From: Megalobrama amblycephala
Lineage: Eukaryota; Chordata; Actinopteri; Cypriniformes; Xenocyprididae
Direction: 5' to 3'
Length of the DNA: 64,000 nt
Assembly: GCF_018812025.1 (NCBI RefSeq)
Contig: NC_063044.1
Span: forward strand, 47,701,076 to 47,765,075
Every line of letters starts with the position of its first letter. Within the stretch, counting starts at the first letter, position 1. This document shows positions 22,471 through 34,846 of this stretch, in pieces. A program made the position numbers and the translations under genes. The notes beneath the pieces are model-generated. The model saw only the letters and a program-made list of their open reading frames with translations. It did not search any database and was not told the DNA's origin.

Positions 22471-24562
22471 GGCTGGATTTATGTATACCTTCTGTAAGTC
22501 ATTCATTCGTAAGGTTGGTCTGGACCACTCTTAGCTATTCCTTATCACTGTTGACTGTCTATACGAATAAAATTCTGAAGTTGTAATACACTCAGTGTTC
22601 AATAAGGATAAATGGCAAAGAATAAAATGCAAAGATTCACTGTTAAATTCAAATGTGCTTTGGCGCTGAGCCAGAGACAGACGCGCTCAGTGCTTGTCAT
22701 ATATCACAACTTTTCAGTGTTTTCAACCACATCAGGTTTATTTTAGGTTTCAGACATTTAAATACACATTTGAATGAAGTACTAGGCTATATAAAAAAGA
22801 CATTTATAGTTTGTTAAAAATCAAATTCCTACACTGATGTCTACGAAAGCTGCAATAATAACCCTTTCAATTATATAATTTGACGATGTGTTTTATTCAT
22901 ATCAGATACACATTGTGTATGAAACAAAGTTTACTCTATTCTTCTACCAGCTCACCGGCTAAATACTTCTATGTATTTTGGGGAAAATTTCATAAATCCG
23001 ACAGATCTGAATTGTGGTGCCAACTCATTGATTGACAAAACACATTCACTTCCACATATTTTACAAAATTCATGATAGTTTGTGAATATTTTGAATAAAA
23101 AAGGAAACATTATATAAATGCGATATACCTACACATCTGTCTGCTTCATGACACGTCTCCAAAGAATTAAAGGTGCCCTGGAACTTTTTTTGAAAAAGAT
23201 GTAATATAAGTCCAAGGTGTCCCCTGAATGTGTCTGTGAAGTTTCAGCTCAAAATACTGCATAGATTTTTTTTAATTCATTTTTTTAACTGCCTATTTTG
23301 GGGCATCATTATAAATGAGCCGATTCAGGGTGTGTGGCCCTTTAATTCTCGTGCTCCACGCCCCAAGAGCTCGCGCTTGCCTTGAACAACATAAAAAAAG
23401 TTCACACAGCTAATATAACCCTCAAAATGGATCTTTACAAAGTGTTCGTCATGCAGCATGTCTAATCGCGCAAGTACAGTGTTTATTTTGATGTTTACAT
23501 TGATTCTTAATTTGAGGCCGTGCTCCGTGGCTAACAGCTAATGCTACACTGTTGGAGAGATTTATAAAGAATGAAGTTGTGTCTATGCATTATACAGACT
23601 GCACATGTTTAAAAATGAAAATAGCGACGGCTCTTGTCTCCGTGAATACAGTAAGAAACGATGGTAACTTTAACCACATTTAACAGTACATTAGCAACAT
23701 GCTAACGAAACATTTAGACAGACAGTTTACAAATATCACTAAAAATATAATGTTATCATGGATCATGTCAGTTATTATTGCTCCATCTGCCATTTTTCGC
23801 TATTGTCCTTGCTTGCTTACCTAGTCTGATGATTCAGCTGTGCACAGATCCAGACGTTACTGGCTGCCCTTGTGTAATGCCTTTCATAATGTTGGGAACA
23901 TGGGCTGGCATATGCAAATATTGGGGGCGTACATATTAATGATCCTGACTGTTACGTAACAGTTGGTGTTATGTTGAGATTCGCCTGTTCTTCTGAGGTC
24001 TTTTAAACAAATGAGATTTATATAAGAAGGAGGAAACAATGGAGTTTGAGACTCACTGTATGTCTTTTCCATGTACTGAACTCTTGTTATTTAACTATGC
24101 CGAGGTAAATTCATTTTTTGAATCTAGGGCACCTTTAATACGTTCCTAAATAACGGTCGCCTTAAACTCACGCTGGGGGCTCAGCTAGAATATAGAGCCC
24201 CCAGAATATAGATACATTACAATATAGATTTAGTTTGCAATTTGGATTATTTTTATAAGATCCCATGAGTCCTGATAAATGCAGTTTCTACTTCTGAAGT
24301 GATTCTTCTATAAAAACCACCACTTTCTCACATAACACAGTGAAGCAGCCCTGCATTGTGAATTATTGATTCTCGAGCCATCGATATCAACCAATTCAGC
24401 ACTACCGCCATGGACAGCACCCGGTAATGTCGCACTTAAGAAACGTTGATTCTAAGGTATAGTTTGGGGAACACGCCTAGAAAAGGTATATCTTCAGTTA
24501 AGGTAGGCTATACCTTTGTCTTCGTAGCGAGCTAAGAGACAACGTTGTCGGGAAATCCAGCC
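22471..24562. mobile_element. element with GGCTGGATTT ends inserted in a TTAA element
   Basis: The ends GGCTGGATTT and AAATCCAGCC are an exact 10-bp inverted repeat. CAG lies on both sides (22468-22470 and 24563-24565), a likely 3-bp target duplication of PIF/Harbinger type. Removing it restores the catccag-aaagg continuity of the host element. It carries a family D TTAA element at 23171-24134; without that it is about 1.1 kb and has no long ORF. Confidence 0.75.
23171..24134 (+). mobile_element. TTAA element, family D, copy 2 (964 bp), innermost of a three-level nest
   Basis: TTAA lies at 23167-23170 and 24135-24138. The ends are AGGTGCCCTGGA and TCTAGGGCACCT. The sequence is close to 18942-19903 throughout. 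It is the youngest layer of the nest. Confidence 0.9.
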
Positions 24563-25681
24563 CAGAAAGGTAGTTAAAAACATGGTTAAAATAGTCAACA
24601 TGACTACAGTGGTTCAACCTTAATGTTATGAAGTGACGAGAATATTTTTTGTGCGCAAAAACAAAACAAAAATAACGACTTTATTCAACAATTTGAACAT
24701 TATTGGCCGGGTCCTGTGTCAGTATCAGATGCATGCGTCGTGCCGCTCTCTTGTTCAGCTTCGGCCAATACTGAGTTGGCTTAAGACATAACAAACTGTT
24801 ATTAATGTGTGGTTTTCATGTTATTGAGAAAGTCAGTCTGGTTTAAGTATCTGTTAGCCTTGAACTGGAGAGATCCTAGAAGCATAATGCAATACAAACC
24901 CCATTTCCAACCTACTGTGGTGTGAGACGCTTGGATTGTTTCTGCAGGAGTGTAATATAAGTGTCTTTGGATAAAATGCTCATGGCTCTTCTGTATTTCA
25001 ACATTTCTGTCAGCAGAGTTCTGGAGTGCTCAGTGAAAATAGCTGTGCCCCAGATTCTCATGTTGTTGGATTTCAAACTGTTTTATGGGATTTTGAAAAC
25101 TTTTACCAGATCTAACAAAAGCTGTTCAAAGCACAATATAAGCCTTGTAGAGGAAATGTACCACAGTGAAATGGGAAACCACTGAAATGGAAATGGGAAA
25201 TGAAACCTAAAATCACTTTTTCATTCATACATACCTGCACCCATGACTGATTTTTTACCAAAGATGTTTTATGTTTCAGAAGATGTTTGTAAACCAAAAT
25301 TGAGCGAATTCAGTGTTGTGTTATACTTCATGTCGCTGCACAGTATGGGGGGTTGAGGGGGGTTTGTAAATCAGTTTTATGTGAGACTAGATTTTTACCA
25401 CAAAGTTAAGGTTAAACAGATATCCATGCTAAGGTCAAACCTACGTGCACTATGAGATCAGATATTGATTGACGCCCTATTGACATTCTTAGTGTTTTGG
25501 ATCATATTGCATAACTTGAATTATGTAATGAATTACATACCATGCATGAAGAAGGACAGAAGTGACAGATCTGTCCGCAGATGTTCAGAATAAACATTAT
25601 ATAAACTAGTTACAGTATTTGCCTTAGAAATTTAATATGGTGGGGATCAGTCAATAACCAATGTGATTTTTTTCCCCCCAG

Positions 25682-25767
25682 ATAATGTGTACAGAGAATG
25701 TCTTGCTAATGGCACCTGGGCAAAGAAGGGAAACTACTCCCAATGTCAGGAAATCCTCAACGAGGAG
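25682..25767 (+). CDS. crhr1: crhr1 coding exon 4 (86 bp), end of ectodomain
   Basis: The acceptor is tttcccccca-g (AG at 25680-25681); the donor is gag|gtatgt at 25767/25768. The first two bases complete an Asn codon started in exon 3 and the exon ends in phase 0. It encodes [20 protein letters not shown] followed by CQEILNEE. It carries the last two ectodomain Cys (REC and SQC), the Gly-Thr-Trp motif and the sequons NGT and NYS. The EILNEE tail is typical of CRHR1. It follows a 15-kb intron. Confidence 0.95.
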
Positions 25768-25880
25768 GTATGTGGTTGAACTTTATTAAATTAATAAAAA
25801 ATACATTCATACCATTATTTCATAATGATACATGATACATTTTTTTTCTAATAATCTTTGTTTAATTTGAATAACATATA

Positions 25881-27526
25881 CAGTGGGGTCAAAAAAGTCT
25901 GAGACCACATTCACAATCTCAGTTAGTATAATTCATTTTAACCTGAAAATAAAGATTTATAATGAAGTTTATAATAAGTGCAGGGATTAAATTAGTTTTG
26001 TAGGCCAACTCTCAACAAAAACTCAATAGGATTTTTCCATTGACTTTTGGATTATATTATTATGTGACTAACAAAAGTTTATGATTCTTAGACATTTTGT
26101 TCATCAAGATAATCTTTACAAATGAACACAACATTTGTAAATTTTGAAGCTTAAATATACTCTGCAAAAGTCAAATGCTAAATGTAGGTTATTAACAAAC
26201 TACACCTCAGACACATGGCTTCAACATCATCATCACTAAGCTTCCGAAAACATTTTTTAGTCCTGAAAGTTCGAGTGGTGATAATTTGCAAGAGCACAAT
26301 TATAAACACAACGAGGCTGAGAAAGTGAACTAGTAAGAAGATGAGTTTATCTGTTCGGCTGATGACGTTTAACATCTGCGACAATCACATTTTACAAAAC
26401 AAGTAAAAAAAAATAAAAATAATAAAAAATAAAATCAGAGCTTTTGTATTGCTGATGTAAATTATACCATGGTCTGTATGAATACAGACTTCTGATTGGC
26501 TGGAAGATGTGCAATAAAAACGTTTAATGCACAAGTCAGTTTAATCACCATTCTATATTAATGCGCTGTTTTCATTGAAACACACAGAGAAACATTTAGG
26601 AGCACAGAAACTATCAACGCTGCCCCACGACTTTTATTTATATAATAGCTTCACTACTGAATCGCTTCATTACATTTCTCAGCAACAAGGGGGTAACATC
26701 AAGTAATTAATTAAACTTGTTTCATTGTACAGAGATGCTGAACAGATGCAGGTAATTCAAACAGGTAATTCAATAATTAATTCAAATAAATGCTATAATT
26801 CATTCATTTAAATAAATGTAATCTTAAGCACTACTTTATCTCTGTGTCTGATTTAAAGCTGACAGAATGCTAGCTCTAAGGAACCGTAACTGACAAAAAT
26901 AACCATAATTTTTACCCTTCCAGTCAAATATTGCACTGTAAACAGCTTTAAATCATCAATGCTGCCTAATGACCATGGTATAATTGAGATAACTCATGGC
27001 TATATGTGCAATAAATGATTTGAATGCACTGCAAGTGATTATTTGATTCTTTGCCTCCACATCATGCATTAAAATCATTTAATGCACAGCTAACTAGCCG
27101 TGGACGTGAAAATGTCTTGAGTTTGTGTTCACCACAGACCTTATTTCAAGCATTTAACCAAAAACCCATACAAAAACCCCACTGACTTTATGATGATGAA
27201 TCCGGCATACATCATCCCTGCATCACTCTAAGGTTTTAAATTGATTATAATATGGTTTTTAGTTGAAGGATTTGGATAAAAGTAATCAAATAATAATAAT
27301 TTAAGAAAGTATAACATTTCTAGATTACTAGGCAAATTTGACACTGACACTGTGAACATCTTTGTACAAAAGGTCAGATGTTCTTTCTTCCATAGCAGAA
27401 AATAAAAAGCACATACTGCTCATAATATAATTATAATAAAAATGATTGTATTAAATAAGATTTAATAATGAAATAACGCTAAATAGAAGCATTTTCACTT
27501 GTGGCCTTAGACATTTAGACTCCATA
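25881..27526. mobile_element. Tc1-like element relic (about 1.65 kb)
   Basis: The left end cagtggggtcaaaaaagtct and gagaccac follow tata. The right end gtggccttagacatttagac and tccata is a degraded inverted match. The spacing of about 1.65 kb suits a full-length Tc1 element. No transposase frame survives: I see no readable catalytic motif in the interior, which is AT-rich. Low-to-moderate confidence. Confidence 0.45.
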
Positions 27527-28198
27527 CATACACAGTCCATGCGTTCTTGTTGAGAGTTGTCACTTGAAATCTTTAGCAAGACTGTCATTTGACCTTCATA
27601 GACAGACATGGTTTGCTTTTTATTTGCAGCTTATCTTTATGCTGTTTTATGTGTTTCAAATGTTCCAGCTGGATACTGGTTGGCAAAGTTAGTTAGATTC
27701 TTGGATATAAATAGCAAATGCACTCATAACTGGCTATTTTGTTATATCATTTTTTTTTTTTTTTTATGCAGTGTGTATACTGTATGTACTGCATTAAATT
27801 GATTCCTTTTTTAAAAAAAAAAAAAAAAAGTCTTTAATGCTTTAAAAGTGCATTTTTAAGAATGTACATACATTTTATTAAAAATGAAACATATAATTCA
27901 GTAAAAAAACTAACAAAAAAACAAAACAACATTATTATACATTGCCATGTATATATCAGCCATCCTCCTAAATCTTGATTAATTGTATTATTTTGACTTT
28001 TAGTATACAGCATCCAAACCAATTGTAGTTTACTTGAATGTCTTTGCGGGTGACTCTCTCTCTGAAACACAGGCATCACTGTTAGACAGAGACATTAATG
28101 CTGCACGTCTACAAGATTCATTAGCTGTCCTGTGGTGTAACAGAAGTAACATGGGAGGATTAATAATGTATGGACTTTTATCTTTTCTCAAAGGAAGC

Positions 28199-28275
28199 AA
28201 TTTAACCAGGCATGCTAAGCCTTTGTTCACACAGGGTTGGCGCAAAAGGAAATCGCTCATCCAATCGTCCCAAGT
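28199..28275 (+). repeat. direct repeat unit 1 flanking the 28.7-29.9 kb Tc1-like element
   Basis: The segment ttaaccaggcatgctaagcc...aatcgtccca (about 75 bp) recurs at 29939-30012 with several mismatches. The two copies bracket about 1.66 kb that includes the Tc1-like element. Confidence 0.7.
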
Positions 28276-28751
28276 CGGACGGAGGAGTGGGCTAGCAAGG
28301 ATAATGCTCAGATTTATATTTAGACAGCAGGGAGGGCTTCCACCACAGCTAGTGGCTTACTGGAGCATGTGATTACCACTAGATGCAGTTTTTTAACTTG
28401 AGATTTTTAGCATCACTACTGAGAGCACTGTTGGAATTCATATGTATTGAATTTTAAACTAGAAAAGAGCCCCTTAATCATGTCATGCTGTTAATGTGTG
28501 ATCTGCCAAAGGCATTGTTTAGTACCGTAGATAGTAGCTTTATCCAGGCAAGTTGGGTATTGTGGTGGTCATGCAGGACATGTAGAGTAGGTTCAATTCT
28601 GTCTGGTCTTACCAGTAATTTTTTTAATGTATTTATTTTTTAAATAATATATGTATATATTATATTTTATAAAAATATAAATGTATATAATATATTTTCT
28701 AACAAAATAGAAGAGACTGAGGCCATTTGTCACACATAGTCAAGCAATTTA

Positions 28752-29897
28752 CACCGATCAGGCATAACATTATGAGCACTGACAGGTGAAGTGAATAACA
28801 CTGATTATCTCTTCATCTGTTAGTGGGTGGGATAAGTGAACATTTTCTCCTCAATTTGATGTGTTAGAAGCAGGAAAAATGGGCAAGCTTAAAGATTTGA
28901 GCGAGTTTGACAAAGGTCAAATTGTGATGGCTAGACGACTGGGTCAGAGCATCTCCAAAACTGCAGCTCTTGTGGGGTGTTCCCAGACTGCAGTCGACAG
29001 TGTCTATCAAAAATGGTCCAAGGAAGGAACAGTGGTGTACTGGCGACAGGGTCATGGGCGGCCAAGGCTCATTGATGCACGTGGGGAGTGAAGGCTGGCC
29101 CGTGTGGTCCGATCCAACAGACGAGCTACTGTAGCTCCAATTGCTCAAGAAGTTAATGCTGGTTCTGGTAGAAAGGTGTCAGAATACACAGTGCTTCACG
29201 GTTTGTTGCATATGGGGCTGCATAGCTACAGACCAGTCAGGGTGCTCATGCTGACCCCCGTCCACCACCGAAAGCGCCAACAGTGGGCACGTGAGCATCA
29301 GAACTGGACCACGGAGCAATGGAAGAAGGTCTGGTCTGATGAATCACGTTTTCCTCTACATTACATGGATGGCCGGGTGGCTCCAGGATACACTATGGGA
29401 CGAAGGCCAGCCGGTGAAGGCAGTGTGATGCTTTGGGCAATGTTCTTCTAGGAAACCTTGGGTCCTGCCATCCATGTGGATGTTACTTTGACACGTACCA
29501 CCTACCTAAGCATTGTTGCAGTCCATGTACACCCTTTCATGGAAACTGTATTCTATGGTGGCTGTGGCCTCTTTCAGCAGGATAATGTGCCCTGCCACAA
29601 AGGAATGGGTTGAGGAGCACAACAACAAGTTTGAGGTGTTGACTTGGCCTCCAAATTCACTCAATCCATTCGAGCATCTGTGGGATGTGACGAACAAACA
29701 AGTCATATCCATGGAGGTCTCACCTCGAAACTTACAGGACTTAAAGGATCTGCTGCTAACATCTTGGTGCAGATACCACTGCACACCTTCAGGGGTCTAG
29801 TGTAGTCCATGCCTCGATGGGTCAGGGCTGTTTTGCCAGCAAAAGGGGGACCAACACAATATTACGAAGGTGGTCATAATGTTATGCTTGATCGTTG
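28752..29897 (+). mobile_element. Tc1/mariner-like transposon (about 1.15 kb)
   Basis: The left end cacc-gatcaggcataacatt and the right end aatgttatgcttgatcgttg are inverted repeats. TA precedes the left end; the right flank is TTTA, so the TA duplication is only partly kept. Inside is a disrupted transposase reading on the + strand. Confidence 0.85.
28879..29800 (+). pseudogene. Tc1-like transposase, broken
   Basis: It starts at the ATG at 28879 ([20 protein letters not shown]), with an N-terminal helix-turn-helix region ([20 protein letters not shown]). An in-frame TGA falls at 29089-29091 and the same frame then continues to a TAG at 29449-29451. The catalytic-domain motif WSDESRF supplies the first Asp of the DDE/D triad. 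The remainder lies in another frame, with the second-Asp region near 29576-29600 and NPFEHLWD near 29665-29690. Two stops and at least one frameshift rule out a functional protein. Confidence 0.85.
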
Positions 29898-29938
29898 TTT
29901 ATCTCAAATTTTTATTGTCACGTGTGATTTAAATGTAA

Positions 29939-30012
29939 TTTAACCAGGCATGCTAAGCCTATTGTCCACATAGGGCTGGTAAAAAGAGAAATCACTTGTC
30001 CAATCGTCCCAA
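29939..30012 (+). repeat. direct repeat unit 2 flanking the Tc1-like element
   Basis: Matches 28199-28275 (ttaaccaggcatgctaagcc through aatcgtccca) with several substitutions and small gaps. Confidence 0.7.
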
Positions 30013-30534
30013 TTTGCAAATTAATTATAACTTTGTTGGCCAAAGTAGTGCTTGATATTTTTGAATGCTACCATTTGCATTTTTGCTTTCACAATTTTCT
30101 TTATGCCCTTAATTAAAATATCTAAAACTTGGCATGGTTTCATTATGACAACTTTCTTAATGGTGATGAGTGTTCTAGAAAAAGGATAGGAAAAGAATTA
30201 AATGTGCCATTTCGATGTTTAATTTTAAGCCCCATTAAACAATGTAACAATGCTCAAGTTCAGGGAAGGAGGAGGAGGGAACCAGCAAATGATGAACATA
30301 ACGTTAATGACAAAATAAACATAAACAACAAAACAAGTAAGCGACAGCCCCTCATGGACGACTCCCGGAACACCAAAATAAAGCTTGTTCAAACATCAAA
30401 TCAAACATATGTCCACAAAACAGGCTCATTGGAAAAAACGTTCCTGTGTCAACATTTTTGCAAAACAAAATACATACCAATATGTACTGTACATATGACT
30501 GCAGTTTCTAACAGAAATTAACACTAGTAATTAT

Positions 30535-30568
30535 TGACAGATTTTTCATTTTTGGGTGAACTAACCCT
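30535..30568 (-). mobile_element. right-end fragment of a family C TTAA element
   Basis: The sequence tttttgggtgaactaaccct ends at 30568, followed by TTAA (30569-30572). The rest of the element was not found to the left, so this is a fragment. Confidence 0.6.
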
Positions 30569-30572
30569 TTAA

Positions 30573-32162
30573 GTCATAACTTTTTGCACATTGACTGAAA
30601 GAGGAAAAGAGTGCAAAAAATGTCAGAATCAAGTAAAGCAGGGTTACCAGGGCTTTGGTATCTTAGCTTAAAAGCACAACAGTGGTACTCAGAGGTACAG
30701 CAGTCTTTAAGCCTTTCTGCACTAAGACAGAGTCCCCAGTGGCCCGCCTGGCATTTGGTAAGTCCTTGCTGAAGAATATTTTAAATCAGAAGAGCTAAAT
30801 AAATGCTTATACTTCAACTTTTATTTGGGTTATTGCTCCCCCTGCTCTTCTATAATTGTGTCTGACTATTTTGGTCTGTGAAGAGTACTTCAAGACAGGG
30901 ATGTGCTCAGACATTTTGAGGGGCAGTGGCCCAAACCAAGTAAAAGGGCAAATGGGCAAGTTTTGAGTCATTTTTAATAATTTTGGTGGCATTTATGCCC
31001 CATGCTTCTGTTAATTTCTGATCCTCGTTTTAATTATCTTTTCGCTTAGGGATACACTACTAGATTAAAAGACTACTGAAACATAATATGGCCTACCGTT
31101 TTTAAAGATTTCTCCATTCAATAAATTTTATGCATGTTTCTGCATGTTTATAATTAATTTGTGTCACAATGTGTTGCTTGCTGAGTTCCGTTCAGTGTGA
31201 GCCATGCAGCAAAAAATCACCCTCACCAGAGTGAGGACAAGTCGAGTTAACAAGACTTAAAAAGCTTGTGTCGATCTGTCATTCACAGCCCAAAACTAAA
31301 ATGAATGCTAATAGATTAATCAATATTTTTTTGCTTGCTAGCACACCAATACCGCAGACTTTTATTTAACCGTGAAATGCAGAAATCGTATCGCATTAAT
31401 ATATTAATAATGAAGCACTGTTCTCCTCTTGTCCACTTGTACACAGACAAGTTCAATAACCAAGGAGCAAAACACTACCAACTTTGTCAAGGAGTTTCTG
31501 CAGATTGTGTAAAATGGATGAGTGAAGGGGTGCGAGCGAGAAATGGAACCCCCGGAGTGGATCTAGAGCAGCTGAGTCATTACAGAATGCATTTAGTGCG
31601 GATTGAAATCCACCCTGCTCATATACAGTACTCTGCCTGCTGGAGGATCATTTCAGCCCATGAAGCCAAGGGGGCAGTGGCCCATAGCCACTCCCCTGTT
31701 CCTGTCCCTGCTTTGAAGACACATGCTGTTGCCTGGTCACCCTCAGCAAACTGTTGTTGTGAAGTCTTTGGCATCACTCGGCAACCAGTTGAGAACCATG
31801 TTTTAGCAGGATGAAAAAACGATTCAATACAGAATGAACACTGATGATGATGCCATTCAAATTCAAATTAAATTAGAAATAGAAACAGAAGGCAATGAAG
31901 CTCATAGAGAGAGACCGTCTGCTCTCAGCCAAGCAGCAGAGTTTATCAAGCCAGATTTGTTCACAAAATCAACATATGATTTGGAAAGCAAATTTCCCAG
32001 ACCGCATCTCCTTGACAATTAACAAAAATCTCTTTACCATGAGAAAATGTATTAAGTCGGTTGTTCAACATTAGCTGCACCATAAAGCCAAATACATTAC
32101 TATGCATTGTGGGTGCAAAGTGTGACATTAAAATTACCTTGTGAAATGCAGCGAAAATGTGT
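30573..32162. other. intron 4 sequence, no gene seen
   Basis: Open frames up to 159 codons (31335-31814) lack any recognisable motif, start context or splice support. I treat them as chance. Confidence 0.5.
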
Positions 32163-32371
32163 AACAGGAGTGTCAAATGATGCTATTAATTTAATACAAA
32201 CAATTATTAAAAACTTCTAAAGCTACTTTTTGAAATTTCTGTACTGTGAGTTACTTTTCTGCCAAAATAATGCATACTTTGCGGGCTTTTTTCAGCAAAT
32301 ATTGATATATGTGATTAATTGCAATTAATGTAGTTAATCAGCATATTATATAATATCAATTGACACCTTAA

Positions 32372-33241
32372 AGGGTTAGTTCACCCAGAAATGAAAATTC
32401 TGTCAGTAATTACTCACCCTCATGTCTTTTCACACCCGTAAGACCTTCGTTCATCTTCAGAACACAAATTAAGATATTTCTGATGAAATCTGATGGCTCA
32501 GTGAGGCCTGTATTGCAAGTTAATTTACACTTTCAAACACCCAGAAAGGTACTAAAGTTATATTTAAAAGTTTATGTGACTACAGTGGTTCAACCTTAAT
32601 GTTATGAAGCAACGAGAATACTTTCTTGCGCCAAAAAACAAAATAACAACTTTATTCGACAATATCTAGTGATGGATGATTTCAAAACACTGCTTCATGA
32701 AGCTTCGAAGCTTTACGAATCTTTTGTTTCATATCAGTCGTTCAGAGCATGAATCAAACTGTTAAAGTCACGTGAACCATTGAAATTTCGAAACACTTAT
32801 GACATAACGAAGCCTCGTTTACTGAAATCACGTGACTTTGGCAGTTTGAGATCGTTTGATACACGCTCCAAACCACTGATTCGAAACAAAAGATTCGTAA
32901 AGCTTCGAAGCTTCATGAAGCAGTGTTTTGAATTTGCCCATCACTAGATATTGTTGAATAAAGTCGTAATTGTTTTTTGGTACACAAAAAGTATTCTCGT
33001 CACTTCTTAACATTAAGGTTGAACCACTGTAGTCACATGAACTGTTTTAAATATAACTTTAGTACCTTTCTGGGTGTTTGAAAGTGTAAATTAACTTGCT
33101 TTCAATACAGGTCTCACTGAGCCATCAGATTTCATCAAAAATATCTTAATTTGTGTTCCAAAGATGAATGAAGGTCTTACAGGTGTGGAACGACATGGGG
33201 GTGAGTAATTCATGACAAACATTTTTGGGTGAACTAACCCT
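32372..33241. mobile_element. TTAA element, family C, complete palindromic copy (870 bp)
   Basis: TTAA lies at 32368-32371 and 33242-33245. The ends are AGGGTTAGTTCACCC and GGGTGAACTAACCCT, a perfect 15-bp inverted repeat. Most of each half is complementary to the other (for example gcttcatgaagcttcgaagc, 'ttttgtttc'/'gaaacaaaa', 'gtggttcaaccttaat'/'attaaggttgaaccac'). It is a large hairpin with no coding capacity. Confidence 0.9.
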
Positions 33242-33245
33242 TTAA

Positions 33246-34442
33246 AAACAGCTGTAACATATTTTCAGAAACATTCTGAAAGAATCAGATTCTCTGTGAT
33301 GTAGAGTTTTACTGAATGGGGCTTGTTTGTGTTAAAGAATGCTTTTATGCCATTCATTATAATTTAGTGTCGAACCGTGAGCTGTGTGCTTTAGAAGCAA
33401 ATCACAGCATGATGTATTCATTCATGTCACAGTAGTATTTAGCAATAACAAACGTTAGCTAAACCCGAGGTGATGATTGCTTTTTAGCACTTCAGCTTTT
33501 GAGAGAAACAACAACAAAATCAATTTTTTTGGGATTTGAAAACAATTAAAGCAAATAAAAAGCAGTTGCAATTATCCACTATAGTGATATTTATGTGATA
33601 CACACAATTCTGCATGCATGCCAACTGGCACAAGGTGCAGCTGGGACATGTGACAGATCCTATGTAGTCTAAAACCACCCACTTACCTACAATATCTCAC
33701 ACACACAAAATGCCAGGCAGACGTGCGTTAGCTGCCCGCTATCTGTGCCATCTGTTTCCTGCGGGATTGTTGATTTAATAATTAATAAGTTCGCTCACAT
33801 AGGAGAACATGTGGTGACTCCGTGGTGCTCACAGCTTAGGCAAATGTGGAAATGGAGTCAGCAGGGGAGGCAGCACTTGCGTGGGTTTCGTCCTGGGGGA
33901 TGTACTCGGCCAGGCAGGTTGAATAAATCTACAATCGCTGCACTCAAGGCTGAAAAAAAAAAAAAGACTGAGAGATGCTGCAGTGTGGCAGCTGTCATGG
34001 AATTCAAGCAGAATGGACTGGCTTTCATAGACATTTTTTATATGTATATATAATGATAATGTTTACTTTTGACAGTAGATGAATGTTTCTGCAGCTACAG
34101 GCACTTTTGTGTAGGGGTTGATTTTTATTTAACAGATTTTAACTATTTTGTTTAAGGCATCTGCTATCTACACTAAGTGAAACTAACCCTACCTACCCGA
34201 TAAATACTTTATTATTAAACACTCGTTAGGCACTTTATTCACTTTCCAAATATTTTCTTCATTTTTATAAAAAATAAATGCCTTTCTGATTTGATTTGTG
34301 ATGGGAAAAGGGAGAAGAGCGAGTTCAGCAAAAGGTAGATTCAAACTCGTGTCGATCGTGTCTAAAGCTACTTCCATGCACTATAGCAAGCTACATTAAG
34401 TTCTTGGAAACTTTTCATATGCCATTTAGACCCATACTTTCA
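33246..34442. other. intron 4 sequence, no gene seen
   Basis: The open frames are short. The 102-codon frame at 33745-34053 has no family match that I can see. Confidence 0.5.
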
Positions 34443-34846
34443 GGGCCCTATTTTAACGATCTAAACGCATGGTCTAAAGTGCACTTAGGGCATGTCCGAA
34501 TCCACTTTTGCTAGTTTAAGGACGGGAAAAATGGTCGACGTGCCCGACGCATGGTCTAAAATGGTTGTCCCTATTCTCTTAGTTGGTAATGGGTGTGTTT
34601 TGGGCGTAACGTGCAATAAACCAATCAGAGTCTCATCACCCATTCATTTTAAAAGCCAGTTGTGCTCGCGCCATGACGTATTCGCTATTTACATGGTGGA
34701 ATTTGCAAGTGGAAAAACTGAACGCTTCTCTAGCTAGGAAACAAATCTGCTCATGCGCGAGGTTAAAGCACGAGCCAACCATATACGGGAAAAGCGTTTT
34801 TATCTTTAAGCACACAATAATAATCTTTTACATTGTAATCCTTTAA

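Larger units (their letters stand above)
22298..24785 (+). mobile_element. TTAA element, family C, interrupted at 22471-24562
   Basis: TTAA at 22294-22297 is followed by AGGGTTAGTTTACCCC and the family-C body to 22470. The body resumes at 24563 with cagaaaggtag...gtggttcaaccttaatgtta, as expected from the uninterrupted copy at 12198. The right end (ttggccgggtcctg... ggccaatactgag) matches the subfamily at 12198 and has no terminal inverted repeat that I can see. The 3' boundary is approximate. Confidence 0.75.

Noticed and set aside
31335..31814. 159-codon + strand open frame in intron 4
   Set aside because: No recognisable domain, splice support or codon pattern; random-looking composition.
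33745..34053. 102-codon frame with a transposase-like feel
   Set aside because: I could not align it with any Tc1 or other transposase motif, and no terminal repeats are nearby.
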